11,599 nt of DNA from Betaproteobacteria bacterium (GTDB lineage: Bacteria > Pseudomonadota > Gammaproteobacteria > Burkholderiales > Thiobacillaceae), in the NCBI GenBank assembly GCA_016873905.1, contig VGVU01000036.1:1-11599 (forward strand). The letters run 5' to 3'. The notes under the pieces were generated by a model. It had not been told where the DNA came from. It did no database searches and was given only the letters and a program-made list of their open reading frames with translations. Both the position numbers and the translations under genes were made by a program. Within the stretch, counting starts at the first letter, position 1, and the number at the start of each line of letters is the position of its first letter. Of this stretch, positions 1 through 7,091 are shown in pieces.

Positions 1-323
1 GTTTGCACGAACGGATACAAGTTCACGCAGACCAGGTCGATATAGCCCAGGCCGTGTGCATTCATGGTGGCGACATGCTCGGCGTTGTCGCGCACCGAGA
101 GGATGCCGGCGTGGACCTTGGGGTGCAGCGTCTTCACGCGGCCGTCGAGCATCTCCGGAAAACCGGTGAATTCGGAGACATCCTTCACCGGCAGGCCGGC
201 GTCGCGGATGGCCTTGGCGGTGCCGCCGGTGGAGAGCAACTCCACGCCTTGGCTGGCGAGGGCGCGGGCAAAGTCAATGAGGCCGGTCTTGTCGGACACG
301 GAAAGCAGGGCGCGTTGGATCAT
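1..323 (-). CDS. purH: Bifunctional AICAR transformylase / IMP cyclohydrolase PurH, N-terminal part
   Basis: The product catalyses the last two steps of IMP synthesis in the cytoplasm: formyl transfer to AICAR, then ring closure. Only the first 107 codons are present; the gene runs off the left edge. The translation starts MIQRALLSVSDKTGL, which is highly typical of PurH. It continues with the MGS-like (IMP cyclohydrolase) domain motifs LLSTGGTAKAIRDAG (about residues 29-43) and EMLDGRVKTLHPKVHAGIL (about 57-75). The transformylase domain lies outside the window. The ATG at 321-323 matches the family start, although no Shine-Dalgarno sequence is visible. It lies 45 bp downstream of fis on the same strand, and no hairpin terminator is seen between them. 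This suggests cotranscription from the dusB promoter, an order also known in pseudomonads. Identity is certain within what can be read. Confidence 0.96.
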   Translation of the reverse strand, partial: MIQRALLSVSDKTGLIDFARALASQGVELLSTGGTAKAIRDAGLPVKDVSEFTGFPEMLDGRVKTLHPKVHAGILSVRDNAEHVATMNAHGLGYIDLVCVNLYPFVQ

Positions 324-368
324 GGTTTGGACGGGAAATGGAAACAAAAAAGGGGGATTCTCGGGTCG

Positions 369-614
369 TTATTCAAGACCGTATTGCTGCATCTTCTTGC
401 GCAGCGTGTTGCGATTGATGCCGAGCCATTCGGCCGCACGGCTCTGGTTATGACCGGCGCGGTGCAGGATTTCTTCAATGAGCGGTTTTTCGGCACTGAC
501 CATAAAAAGTTCGTGGAGACCGGTGGCCGCCTCACCATCAAGATCGTGAAAATATTTCTTCAAGACGCGCCGCACACAGAGTGCGATCTCATTCTCACGG
601 GTCTCAATATTCAT
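369..614 (-). CDS. fis: Fis family nucleoid-associated DNA-binding protein
   Basis: This is a small (81 aa) homodimeric DNA-bending protein that organises the nucleoid and modulates rRNA, recombination and many other promoters. The C-terminal helix-turn-helix is clear at about residues 56-81, with RAAEWLGINRNTLRKKM and the terminal QQYGLE typical of Fis. The N-terminal part (residues 1-50) contains VLKKYFHDLDGE, the start of the dimerisation helix region. At 81 aa it is shorter than the 98-aa enterobacterial Fis and fits the short betaproteobacterial form. Its ATG overlaps the TGA stop of dusB by 4 bp (ATGA, 611-614), so translational coupling is likely. The sequence GAGG lies about 8 nt upstream of the ATG inside the dusB coding end. 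The dusB-fis operon is widely conserved. The C-terminal domain also resembles NtrC-family output domains, but the small size and context settle on Fis. Confidence 0.95.
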   Translation of the reverse strand: MNIETRENEIALCVRRVLKKYFHDLDGEAATGLHELFMVSAEKPLIEEILHRAGHNQSRAAEWLGINRNTLRKKMQQYGLE

Positions 615-1663
615 ACAGGGGCCTCGGTTCTTGTCGGCGCTGACGGGGCGGTGGCGCGAGCGACCGCTTCGGCGTACACCAGATGGCGGCTATGCTCGCG
701 GGCACGCCAGAAAAAATCGTTCACCGCGTCGATCTGCTGCTGCGCGGTTTCAAGCTGGTTCATGGCATGGCGGAAACTGGCCGAATCGGCGAGTCCCTTC
801 GTGTACCAGGCGATGTGCTTGCGCGCCATGCGCGGCCCGGCGACCGCGCCGTAAAAACGGTACAGGTCGTCGAGATGTTCGATCAACAGTTGCTGAATCT
901 CGGCCACCTCGGGGTGCGCCAGCTCCGTGCCGGTCGCCAGAAAATGGGCCATTTCCCGGAACAGCCACGGGCGGCCCTGCGCGGCGCGGCCGATCATGAT
1001 GGCGTCGGCGCCGGTGTATTCCAGCACCGCGCGCGCCTTTTGCGGCGTGGTGATGTCGCCGTTGGCAATGATGGGAATCTGCGCCTCGGCCTTGACCTCG
1101 CGGATGGTGTCGTACTCGGCATCGCCGGAGTAGCCGCAGGCCCGGGTGCGACCATGAATGGCCAGGGCGCGGATGCCGGATTCTTGCGCGATCTTCAGCA
1201 CGGTGCGGGCGTTGCGGCTGTCGCGATCCCAGCCGGTGCGAATCTTCAGCGTGACCGGGGTGTCAGGGACGGCGTTGACGATGGCCGACAGGATGCGCCC
1301 CACCAGCGGTTCGTCTTTGAGCAGGGCCGAACCGGCCATCACATTGCAGATCTTCTTGGCCGGGCAGCCCATGTTGATGTCGATGATCTGCGCGCCTTCG
1401 CCGGCATTGTATTTTGCTGCCTCGGCCATCATCGTCGGGTCGCTGCCGGCGATCTGCACCGAGATCGGTTCGACCTCGCCCTCGTGGTTGGCGCGCCGCT
1501 TGGTCTTGGCCGAGCCATAGAGCAGGGAGTTGGAGGTCACCATCTCGCTCACGGCCATGCCAGCGCCCAATCGTTTGCACAACTGGCGGAACGGCCGATC
1601 CGTCACGCCGGCCATGGGCGCGACGATCAGATTGTTCTTGAGGCGATAGGGGCCGATTTGCAC
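611..1663 (-). CDS. dusB: tRNA-dihydrouridine synthase B (DusB)
   Basis: This is an FMN-dependent enzyme that uses NADPH to reduce specific uridines in the tRNA D-loop to dihydrouridine. The 350-aa product has the Dus TIM barrel. It shows APMAGVTDRPFRQLC near residues 15-29 (FMN site), NMGCPAKK with the catalytic general-acid cysteine at C100, LKIRTGWD, AIHGRTR, PIIANGDI and IMIGRAAQGRPW (phosphate/FMN-binding end of the barrel). The helical C-terminal tRNA-binding domain follows, about residues 245-335. The start is a GTG at 1661-1663, chosen because V/MQIGPYRLKN aligns with the known DusB start. No Shine-Dalgarno sequence precedes it; the minus-strand leader there is C/T-rich. It is the first gene of a dusB-fis-purH series and is divergent from lnt. 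The last about 20 residues are an A/P/T-rich tail that does not look conserved. Confidence 0.96.
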   Translation of the reverse strand: MQIGPYRLKNNLIVAPMAGVTDRPFRQLCKRLGAGMAVSEMVTSNSLLYGSAKTKRRANHEGEVEPISVQIAGSDPTMMAEAAKYNAGEGAQIIDINMGCPAKKICNVMAGSALLKDEPLVGRILSAIVNAVPDTPVTLKIRTGWDRDSRNARTVLKIAQESGIRALAIHGRTRACGYSGDAEYDTIREVKAEAQIPIIANGDITTPQKARAVLEYTGADAIMIGRAAQGRPWLFREMAHFLATGTELAHPEVAEIQQLLIEHLDDLYRFYGAVAGPRMARKHIAWYTKGLADSASFRHAMNQLETAQQQIDAVNDFFWRAREHSRHLVYAEAVARATAPSAPTRTEAPV

Positions 1664-1710
1664 GCTACTGGGAGGAGGCGAGGGCGCCTTGATTGCTTAA
1701 AAGGGAGGCA

Positions 1711-1716
1711 ATTTTA
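1711..1716 (-). promoter_or_regulatory. Candidate -10 element for dusB-fis-purH
   Basis: The minus strand reads TAAAAT here (5 of 6 matches to TATAAT), about 47 bp upstream of the dusB GTG in the 110-bp divergent gap with lnt. The best upstream hexamer at 17-bp spacing is AACACA, a weak -35. It is a plausible sigma-70 promoter on spacing alone and cannot be confirmed from sequence. Confidence 0.3.
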
Positions 1717-1773
1717 CTCCTGTCGCGAGGCGGTGTGTTGGTGCAGTGATGGCCAATTTTTTTTATCTGGTGG

Positions 1774-3258
1774 ATGATCGGCGCTATGACTTCGGCGCTT
1801 TCCTTGTTATGGCCTACCCTGCTCGGGGCGTTCAGCGTCTTTGGCTTTGCGCCGTATGGCCTCTTCCTGGTCCCGATCGTGACCCTGGCCCTGTTCTTCG
1901 TCCGCTTGGGTCATGTTGCGCCACGCCGGGCCTTTTGGCAGGGCTATGCGTTTGGTCTGGGATATTTCCTCGCCGGAGTCTCGTGGGTCTTTGTCAGTCT
2001 GCACGAGTTTGGCCAGATGCCCTGGCCCTTGGCCGCCCTGGCGACCTTTATGTTCTGTGCCTTCTTGGCGTTATTCCCGGCCCTGGCCACGGGCCTGGCG
2101 GCGCGGTTGACCGCGTCTACGGTATGGCGTCTGGGGCTGGCCTTGCCGGCGAGCTGGGTGTTGTTGGAGTGGCTGCGGGGCTGGATATTGACCGGTTTTC
2201 CGTGGCTGGCGGTGGGGTATGCCCAAGTGCCCGATAGCCCGTTGGCGGGCTTTGCGCCCATCTTCGGCGTGTATGGCATGTCTCTGTTCACGGCCCTGGT
2301 GGCGGGCGCCTTGGCCGTGCGTTCTCGGGCCGGCTGGATCGCGGTGGCAGCGATCGGGCTGACGGGCTGGGGCGCGCAGTCGCTGCGCTGGACCGAGCCT
2401 GTCGGCGCTCCGGTGGCCGTGAGTCTGGTGCAAGGCAATGTGGCGCAATCCATGAAATTTTCGCCGGCGCAACGGGACGCGACCTTGCTGGATTATCTGG
2501 CTCTGGTGCGGCGGAGCGAGGGGCAGCTGACGATCCTGCCGGAAACGGCCCTGCCGATGTTTTGGCGCGAGGTGCCGGCGGCCTATCGCGCGGCGATGGC
2601 GGAGACCGCGCGGGCGCGGGGTGGGGATGTCCTGATTGGGGTGCCCACTCTGGCTATCGATGGGCGTTATTTCAATAGCGTGGTCAGTACGGGGCAGGCG
2701 CCGCAACAGGCCTTCCACAAGGTTCATCTGGTGCCGTTTGGCGAATTTGTGCCACGGGGCTTTGCCTGGCTCGTAGAGCAGATGCAGATCCCGCTCGGCG
2801 ACTTCTCCCGTGGCGCGCCCGATCAGCCGCCGCTGGCGGTGGCCGGACAACAGGTGGCCATGAATATTTGCTACGAAGATGTCTTTGGTGAGGAGCTGAT
2901 TCACGCCCTGCCGGAGGCGACCCTGATGGCCAATGTCAGCAACGATGCCTGGTTCGGCGACAGCGCCGCCCCTTGGCAGCATTTGCAGATCGCGCAGATG
3001 CGGGCGCTGGAGACGGGGCGCGTTTGGCTGCGCGCCAACAACACCGGCGTTACGGCAGCGATTGCTGTCGATGGTCGGGTGATCGGCCAGCTTCCACTCT
3101 TTGCGCAAGGGATCCTGGAGGTTCGGGTACAGGGTCGTGGCGGCCTGACCCCCTTTGCGCGCTGGGGCAATGCGCCGGCGCTGCTGCTGGCCCTTCTGAT
3201 CCTGATCGTTGCCGGTGGACGGGGCTGGATGGGTGTCCGGAGAGCGGCCCGGCGATAG
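1774..3258 (+). CDS. lnt: Apolipoprotein N-acyltransferase (Lnt)
   Basis: This inner-membrane enzyme transfers the third acyl chain from a phospholipid to the N-terminal cysteine of apolipoproteins. It completes lipoprotein maturation before Lol sorting. The 494-aa length is normal. The N-terminal half (to about residue 195) is a series of hydrophobic membrane segments. Residues about 215-455 form the periplasmic nitrilase-like domain, and a final membrane helix lies at about 467-483. The catalytic triad can be read: E257 in TILPETALP, K316 in FHKVHLVPFGEF, and C366 in MNICYEDVFGEE. VSNDAWFGDS and RANNTGVTA are also family motifs. The ATG at 1774 is preceded by a close GGTGG; an in-frame ATG at 1786 is a possible alternative start. 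An in-frame stop at 1747 rules out a longer reading frame. It is divergent from dusB and followed after 32 bp by selD. Confidence 0.96.
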   Translation: MIGAMTSALSLLWPTLLGAFSVFGFAPYGLFLVPIVTLALFFVRLGHVAPRRAFWQGYAFGLGYFLAGVSWVFVSLHEFGQMPWPLAALATFMFCAFLALFPALATGLAARLTASTVWRLGLALPASWVLLEWLRGWILTGFPWLAVGYAQVPDSPLAGFAPIFGVYGMSLFTALVAGALAVRSRAGWIAVAAIGLTGWGAQSLRWTEPVGAPVAVSLVQGNVAQSMKFSPAQRDATLLDYLALVRRSEGQLTILPETALPMFWREVPAAYRAAMAETARARGGDVLIGVPTLAIDGRYFNSVVSTGQAPQQAFHKVHLVPFGEFVPRGFAWLVEQMQIPLGDFSRGAPDQPPLAVAGQQVAMNICYEDVFGEELIHALPEATLMANVSNDAWFGDSAAPWQHLQIAQMRALETGRVWLRANNTGVTAAIAVDGRVIGQLPLFAQGILEVRVQGRGGLTPFARWGNAPALLLALLILIVAGGRGWMGVRRAARR

Positions 3259-3290
3259 AATCCGCTCCTTTCTTTCTCGTGGATGCACTC

Positions 3291-4340
3291 ATGACGCGTT
3301 TGACTCATCTATCGCATGGCGGCGGCTGCGGCTGCAAGATTGCGCCGGCCGTTCTGGAACAGATACTCGCCGAGACGCCTTATGCTCGGGGTCTGGCCTC
3401 GGTTTTTCCGGATCTTCTGGTGGGCACCGAATCCTCGGATGACGCCGCCGTTTGGCGCCTTAACGAGCATCAGGCCATTGTCGCCACCACGGATTTTTTC
3501 ATGCCCATTGTCGATGACCCGTTTGAGTTTGGGCGCATCGCGGCGACGAATGCGATCTCCGATGTCTATGCGATGGGCGGTCGTCCTTTGTTTGGCCTGG
3601 CTCTGGTCGGCATGCCGCTGGATAAGTTGCCGCACGACACCATTCGGCAGATTCTGGCGGGGGGCGAGGCGGCGGCGCGGGCGGCGGGGATGCCGATTGC
3701 CGGGGGACATTCGATTGAGTCGGCAGAGCCGATTTATGGCCTGGTTGCCATTGGTGTGGTTGCTCCGGCCCAGGTCAAAAAGAACAGCGCTGCTCGGCCC
3801 GGCGATGTCTTGATCCTTGGTAAAGGCCTGGGTGTGGGGATCTACTCGGCCGCCCTCAAGAAAGATGCGCTGCCCGAGGCTGGTTATGCGGCGATGATTG
3901 CCTCAACGACCCAACTCAATACCCCCGGGCCGGATCTGGCCGCTCTGGATACGGTGCACGCCCTGACCGATGTGACGGGCTTCGGTCTGTTGGGTCATGC
4001 CTGGGAGATCGCGCGGGCCTCCGGCCTGCGGGTCGAGATTGATTGGCCGCGGGTTCCGGTCTTGTCTGGCGTGACCGAACTGGCACAAGCGGGGTTTGTG
4101 ACCGGTGCCAGCGGGCGTAACTGGGCCAGCTATGGCCATGCGGTTACGCTGTTTGCAGGCTGCGCGGACTGGCAACGCGCGGTGCTGAGTGATCCGCAAA
4201 CCAGCGGGGGCTTGCTGGTGAGCTGTGCGGCCGAGGCGGTGGAGTCTGTGCTGGCGATCTTCGCGGCCCATGGCTTTGCGCAGACGGCCGTGGTTGGTCG
4301 CGTCGTGGCGGGGACGGCGGGCGTCGTTGTTAACCCCTAG
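3291..4340 (+). CDS. selD: Selenide, water dikinase / selenophosphate synthetase (SelD)
   Basis: The product makes selenophosphate from selenide and ATP. Selenophosphate is the selenium donor for selenocysteine-tRNA and for 2-selenouridine in tRNA. The 349-aa product has the flexible Gly-rich N-terminal loop HGGGCGCKI with catalytic C13 and K16, equivalent to C17 and K20 in E. coli. Both cysteines are ordinary TGC codons, not selenocysteine. Metal/ATP aspartates are visible at D50/D51 (ESSDDAAVW), D91 (NAISDVYAMGG) and D228 (ALTDVTGFGLLGH). AGGHSIES and LSDPQTSGGLL are further SelD motifs. The start is the ATG at 3291, where homology begins; an in-frame GTG at 3279 is possible, and the ribosome site is weak. 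The open frame continues upstream into lnt without homology. It sits 32 bp after lnt, probably cotranscribed, and converges on the hybrid kinase. No other selenium gene is visible here. Confidence 0.96.
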   Translation: MTRLTHLSHGGGCGCKIAPAVLEQILAETPYARGLASVFPDLLVGTESSDDAAVWRLNEHQAIVATTDFFMPIVDDPFEFGRIAATNAISDVYAMGGRPLFGLALVGMPLDKLPHDTIRQILAGGEAAARAAGMPIAGGHSIESAEPIYGLVAIGVVAPAQVKKNSAARPGDVLILGKGLGVGIYSAALKKDALPEAGYAAMIASTTQLNTPGPDLAALDTVHALTDVTGFGLLGHAWEIARASGLRVEIDWPRVPVLSGVTELAQAGFVTGASGRNWASYGHAVTLFAGCADWQRAVLSDPQTSGGLLVSCAAEAVESVLAIFAAHGFAQTAVVGRVVAGTAGVVVNP

Positions 4341-4379
4341 TTGTTGGGTTGGCCCACCGTGGCCAGGCGTGACCTAGGG
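4335..4379. terminator. Weak nested inverted repeats between convergent selD and the hybrid kinase
   Basis: CCCTAG (4335-4340, containing the selD stop) pairs with CTAGGG (4374-4379, containing the kinase stop). A second pair, TGGCC (4350-4354) with GGCCA (4361-4365), lies inside it. The structure would serve both strands of a convergent junction. No T-run follows on either side, so it is at best a weak or Rho-assisted terminator. Confidence 0.2.
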
Positions 4380-6308
4380 TGTGCTTAGGGCGTGATTCAG
4401 GTAGGCGCGCAGGCGTGCCGGTTTCAGCGGTTTGTGGAGCAGGGTAAGGCCCGAGGCGGTCATCGCAGCGATGGTCTCGGGGGCCGTATCGCCGGTGATG
4501 ATGGCCGCAGGCAGGGTCTCGCCCAGTTCATGGCGTAGCCAGGTGACGCTGGCGATCCCATCCATGGCGCCCGGCAGTCGATAATCGGAGAGGAGGCAAT
4601 CCGGCAGGCGGCCCAGCTCGCCGAGGGCGTCCAGCAGGGCCTCGGCCGAGACCGCGGAGACGACCTCCATGCCCCATTCGTGCAGCAGCGCCGTCATGGC
4701 GCTCAAGATGAGGGTGTCGTCATCCAGGATGGCAATCAGCGGGGCCGCATCGCCGATCGGCTGGAAGGCGATGGTCTCTTCCGTCCCGTGAGGGAGAGCG
4801 GGGGTGCAGCGCGGCAAGCGGAAGGCAAAGCACGAGCCACGGCCGGGTACAGAGCGCAGGGTGACCCTCGTCCCCAGCAATTGGGCCTCGCGCGCGACGA
4901 TGGCGAGCCCCAGGCCCAGGCCCTTGGCGCGCTGGCGTTCCGGGTTGTCGATCTGGAAATATTCCTCGAACACCTGGGCCTGTTTGTCTTCGGCAATGCC
5001 GAGTCCCGTATCGAGGACCTGCAGCTCGGCCGTGGCGTCTGGCCGCCGCCGTACCCCAACCACGATGCGGCCTTGCGGGGTGTAGCGAATGGCGTTGCTG
5101 ACCAGGTTCATCAGGATGCGCTCGACGAGGAGCGGGTCGCTCTGCACGCACAGGTGGCAGGGCTTGATGTGCAGTTGCAAGCCCTTTTCAGTGGCCGTGG
5201 GGGCAAAGTGTTGCTGAATGTTGGCCAGCACCCGGCTGAGGGGGAAGCATTCGGGCTGCGCCAGAACGATGCCGGCATCGAGACGGGAGAGATCCAGCAG
5301 ACCGCCCAGCATGTCGCCCATGGCCGTGGCCGAGGCGTCGATATGCGCGGTCAGACGCTGGAGCTCCGGCTCCGGGCGTTCCACCACCTTGTCCTTGAGG
5401 GCCGAGATGAGGAGCGTGAGGGCGTGCAACGGCTGGCGCAGGTCATGGCTGGCCGCCGCGAGAAATTTTGATTTTGCCCGCACGGCGGCCTCGGCCGCCT
5501 GCTTCTGCTCGATGAGCTCGGCGGTGGCGGTGCGGATGCCGGTTTGCAGGTGTTCATGAACATGGTCCAGCGTCACGGCCATCTCGTTGATGTCGAGCTC
5601 GAGCTGGCGCAGTTCGCCTTCAGTCTTTTCGACCGGACAGCGCGAATCCAGTTGGCCACGGGCCAGGGAGTGAACGGTGTCGGTGATGCGGTTCAGGCGT
5701 CGTGCCAGGCGATGGCTCAAGGTCCAGGCCATGGTGGCGGCCAGCAGGATCAGGGGCAACAAGAAGGTGAGCAGGGTGAGCAGCGCCTCTTTCCGGGCAC
5801 TGCGGATGGGGGCGTCATCCAGGACGACAAGGACCTGACCGACCTCGTCGCCAGAGCCCAGAACGCCTTCGAGACCGGTGGCCTGCGGGTTCTGAACCAG
5901 GCCGAAGGGCCGGCGGAAGTAATAGCGGTCTCCGACGCGGCGCTCGGCAAAGGTCTGTATCTGCGTTGAGTCGTCGAGCAGGGCCGCCTGACCGCTGATG
6001 ACCCACCATTGCTTGTTCTTGTCGGCGATGCCGATCGCATCCCGATCGGGATGAATGCCGGTATGGTCAGCCAGGCGTTGCAGGTTGGCGATGTTGCCGG
6101 TGAACAGGTCATAGACAGCGACCTCGGCCAGTTGGCTGGTCAGATCCCGGCCCCGCTGGCGCAGGGCGGCCTCGGCCTCGCGGGTGTTCTGGTGCACCAT
6201 GTAGCCTGCAAACAGGAGCGCGCTGAGCACTGTGGGCCACAGGGCCAGCCAGAGCAGGCGGCCGCGCAGGGTGCCAATGCAGCGGCGAAGGCGAGTCGGC
6301 CAGTTCAT
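4374..6308 (-). CDS. Membrane hybrid sensor histidine kinase with C-terminal receiver domain
   Basis: A 644-aa inner-membrane sensor. It has a membrane helix at about 18-38, a periplasmic domain at about 39-172 (Cache/CHASE-like by helical pattern, tentative), a second membrane helix at about 175-196 and a HAMP linker at about 197-250. The dimerisation/phosphoacceptor domain carries H288 in ASHDLRQPLHA. The ATPase domain has an N box at about 400-409 (N401, N405), a G1 box VLDTGLGI (D433) and a G2 box GLGLGLAI (463-470). The receiver domain (about 523-640) has acidic residues D529/D530, phosphoacceptor D575, T605 and K626. All catalytic residues are present, so it should be active. The receiver may act as a phosphate sink or a relay step; no Hpt domain is visible. 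It lies 54 bp downstream of a NarL-type regulator on the same strand, its likely partner. The input signal is unknown. No Shine-Dalgarno sequence is seen before the ATG. Confidence 0.93.
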   Translation of the reverse strand: MNWPTRLRRCIGTLRGRLLWLALWPTVLSALLFAGYMVHQNTREAEAALRQRGRDLTSQLAEVAVYDLFTGNIANLQRLADHTGIHPDRDAIGIADKNKQWWVISGQAALLDDSTQIQTFAERRVGDRYYFRRPFGLVQNPQATGLEGVLGSGDEVGQVLVVLDDAPIRSARKEALLTLLTFLLPLILLAATMAWTLSHRLARRLNRITDTVHSLARGQLDSRCPVEKTEGELRQLELDINEMAVTLDHVHEHLQTGIRTATAELIEQKQAAEAAVRAKSKFLAAASHDLRQPLHALTLLISALKDKVVERPEPELQRLTAHIDASATAMGDMLGGLLDLSRLDAGIVLAQPECFPLSRVLANIQQHFAPTATEKGLQLHIKPCHLCVQSDPLLVERILMNLVSNAIRYTPQGRIVVGVRRRPDATAELQVLDTGLGIAEDKQAQVFEEYFQIDNPERQRAKGLGLGLAIVAREAQLLGTRVTLRSVPGRGSCFAFRLPRCTPALPHGTEETIAFQPIGDAAPLIAILDDDTLILSAMTALLHEWGMEVVSAVSAEALLDALGELGRLPDCLLSDYRLPGAMDGIASVTWLRHELGETLPAAIITGDTAPETIAAMTASGLTLLHKPLKPARLRAYLNHALSTP

Positions 6309-6314
6309 CGGAGG

Positions 6315-6346
6315 GGCTGCCTGTTAGTGATCACTCAAGTGCAGCC
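6315..6346. repeat. Hairpin with internal 10-bp palindrome between regulator and kinase genes
   Basis: GGCTGC (6315-6320) pairs with GCAGCC (6341-6346). Enclosed between them is the perfect palindrome AGTGATCACT (6326-6335). It occupies most of the 54-bp gap just upstream of the kinase ATG (6306-6308). It could tune kinase translation or transcript stability, or be a protein-binding dyad. It is not a classic terminator because no T-run follows. Confidence 0.45.
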
Positions 6347-6362
6347 GCTGGTTCACAGAATC

Positions 6363-7007
6363 TCAGGCCAGTCCGGCCTTCTGTGCGACCAGAACGGCCT
6401 CGGTGCGGTTGGCGGCATCGAGCGCGCGGAGGACGGCGGTGACATGAATCTTGACCGTGCCTTCGGTGAGGTGGAGGGCCTCAGCAATCTGACGATTACT
6501 CATCCCCTGGGCGATCAGGCGCACGACATCCAGTTGCCGCTCGGTCAGGCTGGACAGTCGCGGGCCGCTGGGGCTGGCGGGGTGCGTCGGCAGGGTTGGG
6601 GTGGTCGTGTGCGGGCTGAGCAGATCAGGCGGGGCATAGACGCCGCCGGCCATGACCAGATGAATGGCCGACACGATGACCGCCGGCGCAGCGGCCTTAC
6701 TGATATAGCCCATGGCCCCGGCGGCCAAGACCTGGCGAACCTCATCCGGCTGATCGGCAGCGGACAGGACGATGAGGGGGATATCGGGAAAACGGCGACG
6801 GAACTGGGTGATGCCGTCGATGCCCGTTCCGCCTGGCATGTTGAGATCCAACAGCGCCAGATCCATATCGCTGTGCTGCGCGGTGATCGCATAGGCGCTG
6901 GGGTAATCAACGGCCTCCAGGACCTCGACCTGAGCGTCCAGTTTTTGAAGGACAGGCTTGACCCCTTCGCGGAACAGGGGGTGATCGTCGGCGAGTAAGA
7001 TCTGCAT
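6363..7007 (-). CDS. NarL/FixJ (LuxR)-type two-component response regulator
   Basis: A 214-aa cytoplasmic transcription factor. The receiver domain (about 1-120) has acidic D7/D8 in LLADDHPLFREGV, phosphoacceptor D54 in LALLDLNMPGG, S82 and K104 (YISKAA). A Thr/Pro-rich linker (about 131-150) joins it to a LuxR-type helix-turn-helix at about 154-200. That domain shows LTERQLDVVRLIAQGMSNRQIAEALHLTEGTVKIHV, where the recognition-helix signature TVKIHV is typical of the family. The ATG at 7005-7007 gives a natural receiver start, although no Shine-Dalgarno sequence is visible. It lies immediately upstream of the hybrid kinase, its likely phosphodonor. It is separated from metF by 84 bp that hold a promoter candidate and a 7-2-7 inverted repeat. 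Target genes cannot be deduced from this window. Confidence 0.94.
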   Translation of the reverse strand: MQILLADDHPLFREGVKPVLQKLDAQVEVLEAVDYPSAYAITAQHSDMDLALLDLNMPGGTGIDGITQFRRRFPDIPLIVLSAADQPDEVRQVLAAGAMGYISKAAAPAVIVSAIHLVMAGGVYAPPDLLSPHTTTPTLPTHPASPSGPRLSSLTERQLDVVRLIAQGMSNRQIAEALHLTEGTVKIHVTAVLRALDAANRTEAVLVAQKAGLA

Positions 7008-7015
7008 GGCATGAA

Positions 7016-7030
7016 CGGGTCATGAACCCG
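7016..7030 (-). repeat. Inverted repeat in the response-regulator leader
   Basis: CGGGT-N5-ACCCG lies 8 nt upstream of the regulator ATG and would form a short GC-rich hairpin in the mRNA leader. ATGAAC also recurs with an 11-bp period (7011 and 7022). It may limit translation initiation, since no Shine-Dalgarno sequence is seen. The stem is short, so chance is possible. Confidence 0.3.
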
Positions 7031-7056
7031 CAATACAAAGGGGATTGCCTGGCAGT

Positions 7057-7065
7057 TTATACCAA
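7057..7065 (-). promoter_or_regulatory. Candidate extended -10 promoter for the two-component genes
   Basis: The minus strand reads TGGTATAAA, a TG-n-TATAAA extended -10 with 5 of 6 hexamer matches. Transcription would start near 7050 and give a leader of about 43 nt. There is no good -35 at the expected spacing, as is common with extended -10 promoters. It overlaps the inverted repeat at 7060-7075. Confidence 0.4.
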
Positions 7066-7075
7066 AGTTATGGTA
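7060..7075. promoter_or_regulatory. NarL-type 7-2-7 inverted repeat (possible autoregulatory operator)
   Basis: TACCAAA-GT-TATGGTA is a 16-bp dyad with perfect TACCA/TGGTA arms and exactly the heptamer-2-heptamer layout used by NarL-family regulators (heptamer consensus TACYNMT). It lies 53-68 bp upstream of the start codon of a NarL-type regulator and covers the candidate -10 element. If real, it would more likely repress than activate that promoter. Binding is inferred, not shown. Confidence 0.4.
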
Positions 7076-7091
7076 CGGCCTATGGCTTAAG

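Noticed and set aside
3..854. 283-codon plus-strand frame across purH, fis and dusB
   Set aside because: It crosses three well-supported minus-strand genes and has no coherent domain.
683..1777. 364-codon open frame on the plus strand opposite dusB
   Set aside because: It mirrors a certain dusB gene, has no recognisable motif, and has the low-complexity A/G/R/D composition expected of antisense frames in GC-rich DNA.
2071..3288. 405-codon open frame on the minus strand opposite lnt
   Set aside because: Its product is rich in R, Q, H and P with no domain. The opposite strand encodes a complete Lnt with its catalytic triad.
2973..3290. N-terminal extension of selD into lnt
   Set aside because: The open frame exists, but SelD homology starts at 3291 and the extension would overlap the conserved end of lnt out of frame.
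6009..6998. 329-codon plus-strand frame across the regulator and kinase genes
   Set aside because: It spans two secure minus-strand genes and their gap, and its product shows no family features.
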